Shown: positions 1 through 4,812 of the stretch, one piece after another
Position numbering within the stretch: the stretch's first letter is position 1
How the letters are laid out: every line of letters starts with the position of its first letter
Source: Deltaproteobacteria bacterium
GTDB taxonomy: Bacteria > Desulfobacterota > DSM-4660 > Desulfatiglandales > B25-G16
Reading direction: 5' to 3'
Assembly: GCA_019308645.1 (NCBI GenBank)
Contig: JAFDHR010000065.1
Span: 1 to 9,262, forward strand
DNA: 9,262 nucleotides
The notes under the pieces: model-generated
The model's input: only the letters and a program-made list of their open reading frames with translations
Told to the model about the DNA's origin: nothing
The model's database searches: none
Program-made: the position numbers and the translations under genes

Positions 1-240
1 AACCCTGCTATGAGAAGATCATAAGGACCAATCGGCATTCCTTTCTTTTCAAGTTGCGCGCGAATAGTTGCGGCTTCTATAGCAGAGGAACGACCCAGGT
101 TAATAAGGTTCAACAGCAGAAGAAATTTGGCAAGGGCATTCTCGGAACGTTGCCGGTATTGGCTTTTTTCAATCCCATATTGAAGTTCGAACAGGGTGAT
201 TAGTGTAGTGATAATGCAATAGGATCTTTATCAATGTTTC
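1..240 (-). pseudogene. VapC-type PIN toxin remnant, frameshifted and partial
   Basis: Reading the minus strand, one frame gives a typical VapC middle region: ITLFELQYGIEKS, then a helical stretch, then AATIRAQLEKKGMPIGPYD, which is the part holding the second and third acidic positions of a PIN ribonuclease. The C-terminus lies outside the window. The upstream part, NIDKDPIALSL, is in a different frame; the two join into a continuous PIN sequence only if one copy of a 5-bp tandem duplication (TAGTG twice, 201-210) is removed. The N-terminal DTN motif is absent; upstream sequence belongs to another gene remnant. With the first catalytic aspartate missing and a frameshift, this cannot make an active nuclease. 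No vapB partner is visible. Confidence 0.75.
201..210. repeat. 5-bp tandem duplication causing the vapC frameshift
   Basis: TAGTG occurs twice in a row. Removing one copy restores the minus-strand reading IALSLITLFEL, the normal PIN-domain pattern, so this duplication is the likely inactivating lesion. Confidence 0.6.
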
Positions 241-437
241 TCCAAGCTATGGCAGGCGGGTCTGCGGATTTGTTTTTTCTGTGAAGTGCTTTTACTTCTT
301 TGCTGCGTCTTTTGCGTCTTCCTCAAAGAATAATATATGCCCCTTCCGGTAGTTCCAAATTTTTCCAAAATCCTCTTATTCACCATATCATTCAATTCAA
401 TAGTCGCAAGCCTGCCTCCCGTCTTTTTCCTTGACAA
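231..437 (-). pseudogene. C-terminal winged-helix remnant
   Basis: The minus frame from about 437 to 324 reads like the C-terminal winged helix of Fic-family or Schlafen/AlbA-type ATP-binding proteins: a recognition-helix stretch with ELNDMVNKRILEKFG followed by a wing, TTGRGIYYSL. There is no plausible ATG or ribosome binding site; the frame opens with TTG, and continues upstream without a start before a stop, so this is the tail of a larger gene whose front is gone. After YYSL the translation becomes low-complexity Lys/Gln/Arg and probably is not original coding sequence. It abuts the vapC remnant. The family assignment is by pattern only and tentative. Confidence 0.35.
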
Positions 438-459
438 CTGATTTGATATGGTTAAGTAT
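431..459 (+). promoter_or_regulatory. candidate -35/-10 for the BrnT-like/CopG operon
   Basis: A perfect TTGACA at 431-436 is followed after 17 bp by AAGTAT (454-459), a poor -10. Transcription from about 466 would leave a short leader before the ATG at 488. The -35 is good but the -10 is weak. Confidence 0.35.
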
Positions 460-480
460 GAAATACATTCTTAATCAAAA

Positions 481-489
481 TGGTATAAT
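481..489 (+). promoter_or_regulatory. extended -10-like motif overlapping the toxin start
   Basis: TGGTATAAT matches the extended -10 consensus TGnTATAAT exactly and its last two bases are the first two of the toxin ATG (488). A transcript from here would begin inside the toxin gene and could express only the downstream antitoxin. There is no good -35. The same arrangement appears at the other brnT gene (2567-2575, minus). Confidence 0.35.
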
Positions 490-763
490 GAAAATAGAGA
501 TAATCTCATGGGATCAAGAAACTGTTGATCATATCTCCAACCACTCGGTTTCACCTGGAGAAGTGGAGGAGGTACTCTTCAATGATATGAGCTCACCACT
601 TATAATGCGTGGGAAAGAAGGCAAATACCTTGCTTATGGGAAAACCGATGGAGGTCGGTTTCTATTAGTCGTCTGGGCTTTCAAGTATCGAAAGACAAAA
701 ATTATTACAGCCAGGGATATGAACAAAAAGGAAAATCAGTTTTATAAGAGGAGAAGAAAATGA
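488..763 (+). CDS. BrnT-like toxin of a toxin-first TA pair
   Basis: The 91-residue product resembles the BrnT / RelE-fold family of small ribonuclease toxins: a WD pair near the N-terminus (residues 8-9), a GKTDGGRFLLVV beta-strand block (51-62) and the terminal ITARDM...YKRR motif (73-90), which corresponds to the IISAR...ER..Y end of BrnT. By family knowledge it would cleave RNA and be neutralised by the antitoxin encoded next. The start at 488 was chosen because family similarity begins at MKIEIISWD; in-frame starts at 458 and 431 would add residues with no family match. No clear Shine-Dalgarno sequence precedes 488. Its stop overlaps the antitoxin ATG by four bases, showing translational coupling. 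The toxin-first order matches BrnTA operons. Confidence 0.8.
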   Translation: MKIEIISWDQETVDHISNHSVSPGEVEEVLFNDMSSPLIMRGKEGKYLAYGKTDGGRFLLVVWAFKYRKTKIITARDMNKKENQFYKRRRK

Positions 764-1014
764 GAGTGCCCAAATTTAAGAACTTAAAAGAAGAAAGAGG
801 GTTTTGGGATTCCCACAACTCAACAGATTATCTCGATAATTTTGAAGTGGCCAAAGACGTAGTTTTTGTTCGTCCCAAAAAACAAGCCATATCTTTGCGT
901 CTGGACCCCAACATTTTGAAAAAACTCCGGGAACTTGCTGATGAAGAAGGGCTGCCACCTAGCACTTATGCAAGGATGTTAATTATCAAAGGGATTCGAG
1001 AAAGAGCAGCTTAA
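760..1014 (+). CDS. CopG-family (RHH) antitoxin
   Basis: This 84-residue protein has two parts: an N-terminal segment with KFKNLKEERGFWDSHNSTDY (about 6-24), typical of CopG-type antitoxins paired with BrnT-like toxins, and a C-terminal ribbon-helix-helix (about 43-80) with ISLRLDPNILKKLRELA and a second helix. The N-terminal tail normally wraps the toxin, and the RHH dimer binds the operon promoter. AGGAG at 749-753 lies six bases before the ATG, a far better ribosome binding site than the toxin has, consistent with antitoxin excess. The ATGA overlap with the toxin stop supports co-translation. The RHH being at the C-terminus is as expected for this antitoxin class. Confidence 0.85.
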   Translation: MRVPKFKNLKEERGFWDSHNSTDYLDNFEVAKDVVFVRPKKQAISLRLDPNILKKLRELADEEGLPPSTYARMLIIKGIRERAA

Positions 1015-1040
1015 TGGAAAGGGGCAGCGAATCATCTTTA

Positions 1041-1155
1041 CCCCACGAAATTTTTAACCCGCGCGCGCCGTAGGTACTATCGTACTGGGGTTAAACCTAT
1101 CTATCTTTTTGTTTAACTGGGGCATGTTTACGACAGCGGAGCGTATTTCACCGGG
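1041..1155 (+). repeat. modular hairpin repeat, copy 1
   Basis: This segment shares short blocks with 4203-4340: CCCC..GAAATTTTTA (1041-1056), TACTGGGG (1083-1090), TTTAACTGGGGCAT (1112-1125) and GCGTATTTCAC followed by a G run (1141-1155). A perfect inverted repeat GTTAAAC (1090-1096) / GTTTAAC (1111-1117) is followed directly by TGGGG. The block order differs from copy 2: the GCGTATTTCAC block is last here but precedes TACTGGGG there. The right end truncates the aminotransferase fragment. No coding potential is evident, and the 1015-1147 gap holds nothing else. Confidence 0.6.
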
Positions 1156-1348
1156 GCATATCAGCTGTGCCGCTGGATTCAGCCACTGCGCGAGCAATTC
1201 CTACCTTTTTAGAAAATTCTCGCTCAAAAGCATCCACCATTGGACCTAACGGAGCAATATAATTACTCTCAAAGGCTTTTTGGATAAACTTTAACTCCTC
1301 ACCGCTCATGTGGGACGGTGAAAAGAAAATACGCTTATATTTATTCAT
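1148..1348 (-). pseudogene. DegT/DnrJ/EryC1-type aminotransferase, N-terminal fragment
   Basis: The first 62 or so residues are clearly the N-terminus of a PLP-dependent sugar aminotransferase of the DegT/DnrJ/EryC1/StrS family used in capsule or O-antigen synthesis: FFSPSHMSGEE, SNYIAPLGPMVDAFEREF and the SSGTA loop, where the PLP-binding fold begins. Homology ends after SSGTA; the next codons (DMPR, stop) belong to the hairpin repeat at 1041-1155. The PLP-binding aspartate and catalytic lysine are gone, so the fragment is dead. The ATG at 1348 is natural: it overlaps, as ATGA, the stop of an upstream reading-frame remnant, as in a tightly packed operon. A second, different segment of the same family is at the right edge of the window. 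Confidence 0.85.
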
Positions 1349-1393
1349 CTTACAAGAACCAAGAATTCTTCCAGAGATTTTTCAATCTGTACT
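1345..1393 (-). pseudogene. short C-terminal remnant overlapping the aminotransferase start
   Basis: The frame ending at 1345 reads IEKSLEEFLVLVR and stops in an ATGA overlap with the aminotransferase start. This is what the last codons of an upstream operon gene would look like. It is preceded within a few codons by a stop in frame, so only about 16 codons remain. I do not recognise the parent gene. Confidence 0.3.
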
Positions 1394-1530
1394 TAAAAGA
1401 ATGTTTTCTACGGCAAGTGATTCTGCTGATTTTGCAAGACCTTCATCTGCCGTAATAAGCGTTGCTCCTTCCGACGAGGCAACAGCTAAGTGTATAGCGT
1501 CGAGACCCCTCAGAGAAATGGTAAACTGCC
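1382..1530 (-). pseudogene. PIN-domain toxin, C-terminal fragment (second type)
   Basis: On the minus strand the frame closing with TGA at 1384-1382 reads SLRGLDAIHLAVA, then GATLITADEGLAKSAESL. These are the third and fourth acidic motifs of a PIN ribonuclease of a type different from the VapC at 3419: this one has LRGLDAIHLA and LITAD, whereas the other has ERDTQIA and VVTHN. The front half, including DTN, is missing; upstream sequence is the partial vapC copy that starts at 1529. The two PIN fragments are therefore joined tail to tail domain-wise but in different frames, and neither can work. Confidence 0.7.
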
Positions 1531-1775
1531 CAATCCTCGACTTTCAATCTGCTAATCCGAACAAATTCTTTTACATTATGAGTAACAACGGTTAGCTTGT
1601 TTGCCATGACAATAGATGCGATCTGAGTATCTCTTTCACTGATCACCATACCTTCTCTTTCAAGTTGTGCCCGTATAACAGCATATTTCCCGGCCGCTGC
1701 CTCACCAAAAGAATACAGGCCCAGTAACGACGATATCTTTTTTATTTTCAATCGCCTTTCTTTTTTTTATCGGTG
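1529..1775 (-). pseudogene. partial duplicate of the vapC at 3419-3820
   Basis: Positions 1529-1760 align without gaps to 3430-3661 with 11 mismatches by eye (about 95% identity), and similarity continues to about 1775 with a 2-nt length change in a poly-T tract. It covers the C-terminal part of VapC from KSPIKKK-equivalent residues to VEDW. The N-terminal DTN half is missing and replaced by the heparinase fragment. The frameshift in the T tract also separates it from any upstream start. Mismatches include L/V and G/V changes, so it has drifted since duplication. Confidence 0.9.
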
Positions 1776-1917
1776 GAGTAAAGGTATTATCAGGAAGCTT
1801 GATAGAGGGAGTGGTTAAAGATGGAATCCTTGGCTGATAAAAGTAATGCCAGATCCGACCATAAATTTGAACCGGTTTTAGATATTTAACTGTATGAAAG
1901 AAGCGAGTCAAATTCAT
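1776..1917 (-). pseudogene. heparinase II/III-like protein, N-terminal fragment
   Basis: From the ATG at 1917 the minus strand reads MNLTRFFHTVKYLKPVQIYG, then RIWHYFYQPRIP, the characteristic N-terminus of heparinase II/III / alginate-lyase-like proteins found in capsule and exopolysaccharide loci. About 47 residues remain before the reading frame runs into the partial vapC copy near 1775. The lyase catalytic domain is entirely absent. In polysaccharide clusters this gene often lies just downstream of a bi-domain oxidoreductase, whose C-terminus is found at 2732-2934, so the two relics are probably former neighbours. I chose 1917 because family similarity starts there. Confidence 0.7.
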
Positions 1918-1930
1918 GAATAATTTTGCA

Positions 1931-1970
1931 CCACGAAGCACACGGAGATCACGAAGGGTTTTTATTTATT
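1931..1970 (+). repeat. CACGAAG-type short repeat, left copy
   Basis: The 15-bp core CGGAGATCACGAAGG (1943-1957) is identical to 2629-2643, and both are followed by a T-rich run. The sequence also contains ACCACGAAG. Together the copies bracket the BrnT/antitoxin pair in direct orientation. Confidence 0.65.
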
Positions 1971-2003
1971 TTTTCCTCTTCTTGTATAACCAAAACACAA
2001 AGC

Positions 2004-2282
2004 TTAACGCTTTTCAGGCTTTGCCCCATGCTCTTTGGCCAAAAGCGGAATCAAACAACGCAAAGCCCTGTTTACAGACTCCGAATCTGGGAAATATGGT
2101 TGAATGTCTGGTTCCAGAACAACCGTGCCCTCTTTTGGCATCACGTTTTTAACAACAGTCGTGCCATCCGCCTTGTGAACAGTAGTTGAGTACCCCGCTT
2201 GCATGTTTCTGTAATGCTTGCCACGCACTCCTTTCGTAAAATCATATTTGGCACGCATGTCTTTGTCTTCTATTTGCGTCAT
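2004..2282 (-). CDS. BrnT-associated antitoxin
   Basis: The 92-residue product has the layout of small antitoxins encoded after BrnT toxins: a YDFTKGVRGKHYRN segment (13-26), a TTVHKADGTTVV beta-hairpin (33-44), then LEPDIQPYFPDSESVNRAL (56-74), the helix thought to mediate dimerisation or DNA contact. It should neutralise the toxin encoded immediately upstream. The start at 2282 lies one base past the toxin stop (2284), preceded by AAGGTGGTG as ribosome binding site; an in-frame ATG at 2303, inside the toxin gene, is an alternative that adds seven residues. The classical ribbon-helix-helix is not obvious, so the fold is uncertain, but family resemblance and context are good. Confidence 0.75.
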   Translation of the reverse strand: MTQIEDKDMRAKYDFTKGVRGKHYRNMQAGYSTTVHKADGTTVVKNVMPKEGTVVLEPDIQPYFPDSESVNRALRCLIPLLAKEHGAKPEKR

Positions 2283-2283
2283 T

Positions 2284-2568
2284 TTAGTCACCACCTTTTT
2301 CATAAAATTTCCGTTCAGAGAAAGCTGCCTTACGGCAACTGATAATACGAATATTCGAACTACGTTCAGTATAGATAACTGCCAGCACTCGCCCCTTGTC
2401 AGATATTCCCAGATCAATATACCGTTCCTCATCCTCTGAATGATCAGGGTCAGGCATGGTCATTGATAAAGGATCGAGAAAAACAGTTATTGCTTCTTCA
2501 AAACTGATTCTATGTTTTTTTAAATTTGTTTTGGCTTTTTCTTCATCCCACTCAAAGTTTAGTTTCAT
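2284..2568 (-). CDS. brnT: BrnT-family ribonuclease toxin
   Basis: The 94-residue protein has all the BrnT landmarks: FEWDEEKAKTNLKKH (5-19), ISFEEAITVFLDP (21-33), the EERYIDLGISDKGRVL strand pair (47-62) and IRIISCRKAAFSER (73-86). BrnT cleaves RNA and arrests growth until bound by its antitoxin. The antitoxin gene follows one base after the stop, giving a two-gene toxin-first operon. The pair sits exactly between the stop of an oxidoreductase relic (2732) and the start of a heparinase relic (1917), bracketed by short direct repeats, and so looks like an inserted cassette. An inverted repeat at 2601-2615 lies about 33 bp upstream and may be an operator. Confidence 0.9.
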   Translation of the reverse strand: MKLNFEWDEEKAKTNLKKHRISFEEAITVFLDPLSMTMPDPDHSEDEERYIDLGISDKGRVLAVIYTERSSNIRIISCRKAAFSERKFYEKGGD

Positions 2569-2575
2569 TATAGCA
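2567..2575 (-). promoter_or_regulatory. extended -10-like motif overlapping the brnT start
   Basis: On the minus strand TGCTATAAT runs into the ATG of brnT, the same TGnTATAATGAAA arrangement as at 481-493. No good -35 lies at the proper distance. If active it would start transcripts within the toxin gene. Confidence 0.35.
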
Positions 2576-2600
2576 CTTTTGACAATAACTCACCATACTG

Positions 2601-2615
2601 TTCGTTTTCAACGAA
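2601..2615 (-). promoter_or_regulatory. inverted repeat upstream of brnT, possible operator
   Basis: TTCGTT (2601-2606) and AACGAA (2610-2615) form a perfect 6-bp inverted repeat with a 3-bp centre. On the minus strand it contains TTGAAA, a fair -35, with TATTGT about 18 bp downstream. A site here would suit TA autorepression. Confidence 0.4.
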
Positions 2616-2623
2616 TAATGCAT

Positions 2624-2656
2624 AAAAACGGAGATCACGAAGGATTTTTATCTTTT
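2624..2656 (+). repeat. CACGAAG-type short repeat, right copy
   Basis: It carries the same CGGAGATCACGAAGG core (2629-2643) as the left copy at 1943-1957, followed by TTTTTAT. Same orientation, on the other side of the brnT cassette. Confidence 0.65.
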
Positions 2657-2657
2657 T

Positions 2658-2690
2658 ATCTTAGCACCTTTGCACCTTCGCATGATATAT
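2658..2690 (+). repeat. degenerate R1-like repeat
   Basis: TTAGCACCTTTGCACCTTCG at 2661-2680 is a decayed form of the R1 core TTAGCGCCTTTGCGCCTTTG found at 4390, 5217 and 8168. It lies directly beside the right CACGAAG repeat. Confidence 0.5.
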
Positions 2691-2731
2691 CTTTTCGTTC
2701 TAATTCAAAACTAAAAATTAAGAATTCAAAA

Positions 2732-2934
2732 TTACTTTACCTCCACCCAACGCCCCTCTCTCAGCGATTCAATAGCGGCAAAGCTCGCTCTGGTCGTATT
2801 TATAATCTCCCCGTAGGAAATCAGCGGCTCACCACCGGACTTCAAACGCTCAATAAGCAGTCTGAACTGCTCGGAATGACCCTTGTCCTGCTTTTTTTTC
2901 ATGCGGGAAAAACCTTTAAAACCAAACCCTCTTA
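2732..2934 (-). pseudogene. Gfo/Idh/MocA-type oxidoreductase, C-terminal fragment
   Basis: The minus frame ending at a natural stop (2732) reads GFGFKGFSRMKKKQDKGH followed by FRLLIERLKSGGEPLI and TTRASFAAIESLREG. This is the C-terminal end of the Gfo/Idh/MocA oxidoreductases, closest to the bi-domain (alcohol dehydrogenase plus Gfo/Idh) proteins of polysaccharide loci, where QDKGH and the RASFAAIESL helix are conserved. About 68 residues of a protein normally several hundred or more long remain, so the NAD-binding fold is absent. The front end joins directly, in another frame, to the dehydratase fragment at about 2933. Confidence 0.75.
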
Positions 2935-3281
2935 ACGTCCTGTGAGATAGCCGCATTCAGAACATTCTCTGTACCCAAAATATTTGTTCTAACAGCTTCT
3001 AACAGAAAAAATTCACAGGATGGCACCTGTTTTAAGGCTGCGGCATGAAACGCATAATCAACCCCATACATGGCGGAATGAACACTATCATAATCTCTAA
3101 CATTCCCAATATAAAACTTCAGTTTATCATTACGATAGGCAATCCGCATATCATCCTGCTTCTTTTCATCACGACTGAAGATACGAATTTCTTTTATGCC
3201 GGTATTCAAGAATTTCTCAATTACCGCGTTGCCGAATGAACCGTTACCACCGCTGATAAACAGTGTTTTGTCTTTAAACAT
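2933..3281 (-). pseudogene. CapD/PseB-like nucleotide-sugar 4,6-dehydratase, N-terminal fragment
   Basis: The first 116 residues match short-chain dehydrogenase/reductases of the polysaccharide biosynthesis CapD / UDP-N-acetylglucosamine 4,6-dehydratase group: the Rossmann glycine motif GGNGSFGNAVI (residues 11-21), FSRDEKKQDDMR (35-46), the YIGNVRDYDSV acidic loop, and HAAALKQVPSCE (79-90). Homology ends at DVKRV, where VVCLSTDKA would be expected, so the catalytic Tyr-Lys region is lost. The start is natural: AGGAG lies a few bases upstream of the ATG at 3281. The break leads straight into the oxidoreductase tail, suggesting one internal deletion between two operon genes. Confidence 0.88.
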
Positions 3282-3333
3282 TATTTTTCTCCTGGATTAA
3301 ATTAGGAAGAGTCAGGAGTCTGAAAGTCATGAA

Positions 3334-3423
3334 TTATTTACGCAGATATGTCATGAAATTTGTTAGCAGACGGCTTGTTTCATCGGCCATGGCATAAACG
3401 ATATTGAATGCGTTTTTGTCATT
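3334..3423 (-). pseudogene. C-terminal fragment, possibly a four-helix-bundle (S23-type) protein
   Basis: Between the vapC end and the dehydratase start the minus strand has an open frame ending at 3334 that reads AFNIVYAMADETSRLLTNFM and ends TYLRK. The DETSRLLTNFMTYLRK end resembles the last helix of the small four-helix-bundle proteins related to 23S rRNA intervening-sequence proteins. Only about 28 codons are left and the front is replaced by vapC sequence. Identification is by pattern and weak. Confidence 0.3.
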
Positions 3424-3820
3424 CAGTTTCCCAATCCTCGACTTTCAATTTGCCAATCCGACCAAATTCTCTTGCATTATGAGTAACAACTGTTAGCTTG
3501 TTTGCCATGGCAATAGATGCGATCTGTGTATCTCTTTCACTGATCACCATACCCTCTCTTTCAAGTTGTGCCCGTATAACAGCATATTTCCCGGCCGCTG
3601 CCTCATCAAAAGAATACAGGCCCAGTAACGACAATATCTTTTTTATTTTCAATCGCCTTTCTTTCTTTTTTATCGGGGACTTCTCTATTCCGTACAATAT
3701 TTCAGCCAGTGTAATGGCTGACAGGTATAAATCTGCCGGAGCGTGTTTTTTAATCCGGCCGATTATTCTCTTATCACCACGCATCCAATAACTGATGATA
3801 TTTGTATCGAGCAGGTACAT
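3419..3820 (-). CDS. vapC: VapC toxin, PIN-domain ribonuclease
   Basis: This 133-residue PIN protein keeps the active-site acids in order: D5 in LLDTN, E40 in LAEILYGIEKS, D97 in SERDTQIA, with VVTHNAREFGRI (111-122) at the usual fourth motif, where N replaces D as is common in VapC. VapC proteins are Mg-dependent endoribonucleases, often cutting tRNA, inhibited by VapB. Its ATG (3820) is 11 bases after the vapB stop, preceded by AGAGGGGA. The last few residues (ETE) may come from fused downstream sequence, because both vapC copies diverge after VEDW. A partial copy lies at 1529-1775. Confidence 0.93.
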   Translation of the reverse strand: MYLLDTNIISYWMRGDKRIIGRIKKHAPADLYLSAITLAEILYGIEKSPIKKKERRLKIKKILSLLGLYSFDEAAAGKYAVIRAQLEREGMVISERDTQIASIAMANKLTVVTHNAREFGRIGKLKVEDWETE

Positions 3821-3831
3821 ATTCCCCTCTT

Positions 3832-4062
3832 TTAATCCAAACTAAAGTTCTTTGATGGCAACGCCTCAGGTGTTTTGAAATCCGGATCCACAGGGAAATC
3901 ATCCCAGAAACCCTCCGGCCACCTGCTTCTTCCAAGCGGTTCAAGGATTACCATGTCCCCCTTTTTGCTAATTTTCACTTCATTTCCTTTAAACCGAAAC
4001 GCTTTTGGTAAACGAACCGCTTGCGATCGACCGTTTTGAAATACTTTTGCTATTGATTCCAT
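3832..4062 (-). CDS. vapB: VapB antitoxin, AbrB/MazE-type DNA-binding domain
   Basis: The 76-residue protein starts with the swapped-hairpin AbrB fold of VapB antitoxins: SIAKVFQNGRSQAVRLPK (3-20), FKGNEVKISKKGDMVILEP (24-42). The C-terminal part, RWPEGFWDDFPVDPDF (47-62), is the aromatic and acidic tail that typically inserts into the VapC active-site groove. It should neutralise the VapC encoded 11 bases downstream and repress the operon as a complex. The ATG at 4062 has a strong ribosome binding site (GAGGAGGGAG) upstream. An AT-rich promoter with an inverted repeat precedes it. Confidence 0.93.
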   Translation of the reverse strand: MESIAKVFQNGRSQAVRLPKAFRFKGNEVKISKKGDMVILEPLGRSRWPEGFWDDFPVDPDFKTPEALPSKNFSLD

Positions 4063-4079
4063 AGCCTACTCCCTCCTCA

Positions 4080-4117
4080 TGATATTAATATATATCAATA
4101 TATACCACTTATCTCAA
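4080..4117 (-). promoter_or_regulatory. vapBC promoter with candidate operator
   Basis: On the minus strand TTGAGA (plus 4112-4117) is followed after 17 bp by TATATA (4089-4094). The -10 lies inside an inverted repeat, TGATAT (4080-4085) / ATATCA (4092-4097) with a 6-bp centre, a fitting place for VapBC autorepression. The AT-rich sequence allows other registers. Confidence 0.5.
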
Positions 4118-4202
4118 AAAATCAATCATAGTGCTGTTCCACTTCTTTCAACTCAAACCATCATTTTATCTCTTTTTCAGTCATTCTTTGTTTGCCCTGC
4201 TT

Positions 4203-4340
4203 GCCCCGTGAAATTTTTACCCCGTTGAATGCAAGAGCAGATTCAACTGGGACACCATAGTGAGAGCGCAGCGTATTTCACTAGGGTAGGTAGGCGCTCT
4301 CATACTGGGGTGTAATCTGGAAGCTATTTAACTGAGGCAT
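4203..4340 (+). repeat. modular hairpin repeat, copy 2
   Basis: It begins with GCCCCGTGAAATTTTTACCC and contains several hairpins each followed by a G run: GTTGAAT (4224-4230) / ATTCAAC (4241-4247) then TGGGA; TAGTGA (4258-4263) / TCACTA (4278-4283) then GGG; TGAGAGCGC (4261-4269) / GCGCTCTCA (4294-4302) then TACTGGGG. The second and third stems share bases 4261-4263 and so exclude each other. It ends with TTTAACTGAGGCAT. Four of these blocks recur at 1041-1155 in a different order. It fills most of the vapB-to-RHH gap. Confidence 0.65.
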
Positions 4341-4389
4341 CAATCTAAATAAAGTCACAAGTTAGCAACGTCCCCCATTATGATTTACT

Positions 4390-4446
4390 CCCGTCTCCTG
4401 TTTTTAACATTAGCGCCTTTGCGCCTTTGCGTGAGGATGTTTTTCC
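4390..4446 (+). repeat. R1 repeat, copy a
   Basis: This 57-bp repeat is identical by eye to 5217-5273 and 8168-8224. It has a CCCGTCTCCTG head, a core with GCGCCTTT in tandem (GCGCCTTTGCGCCTTTGCG), GTGAGG and a GATGTTTTTCC end. AACAT and ATGTT form a 5-bp dyad around the core. It lies upstream of the RHH-MazF pair. Confidence 0.9.
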
Positions 4447-4569
4447 TGCCTCCCTTCTCCCCATCTTCTCAAAGAATGGCAAAACTAACCCCACATAATA
4501 GACCCATTTCATGTCTTGACAATAAGACCATGTTTGTGGCACCATAAAGAAAAATATGGGAGGAGTAAT

Positions 4570-4812
4570 ATGCTGATTCAAACCAAGATCCAAGTTGACC
4601 CAAAAGACTATGAATTCGTCAAGAAGGTCTACAAGGATTTGCGCTACAAAAGCCTGAGCGAGTATATGCGAGAAGCCATCAATGCCAAGGTGAAGCAAGA
4701 CCGCAAAAGACTTCGGGAACAAAAAAGGATAGCGGCCATGCAAATGATTGGAAAAGCGCCATATGAAAACCTTTTTGACTCGATAGAAGGAGAAGATTTT
4801 GAAAACCGGTGA
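4570..4812 (+). CDS. ribbon-helix-helix antitoxin paired with MazF
   Basis: The 80-residue protein has an N-terminal ribbon-helix-helix: the beta strand LIQTKIQVDPKDYEF (2-16), a first helix ending near 25, then SLSEYMREAINAKV (31-44). A basic, probably helical stretch (KQDRKRLREQKRIAAM) and an acidic tail, LFDSIEGEDFENR, follow, as expected for an antitoxin that folds on its toxin. The ATG at 4570 was chosen for GGGAGGAG at 4558-4565; a TTG frame opening at 4516 lies in a -35-like TTGACA and is not coding. No convincing -10 is seen after that TTGACA. The toxin start overlaps its end by 14 bases. Confidence 0.85.
   Translation: MLIQTKIQVDPKDYEFVKKVYKDLRYKSLSEYMREAINAKVKQDRKRLREQKRIAAMQMIGKAPYENLFDSIEGEDFENR

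Noticed and set aside
1916..2432. Extended antitoxin frame starting at 2432
   Set aside because: The first 50 codons are out-of-frame brnT sequence; family similarity and the ribosome binding site support the start at 2282 (or 2303).
2456..2935. 159-codon open frame on the plus strand
   Set aside because: It is antisense to the brnT start and the oxidoreductase tail and crosses two repeats; no ribosome binding site or family resemblance. Shadow frame.
4203..4340. CRISPR-like array of repeated short units
   Set aside because: Units differ in sequence and length, share only the G-run end and hairpin form, and have no constant repeat with unique spacers; no cas gene is in the window.
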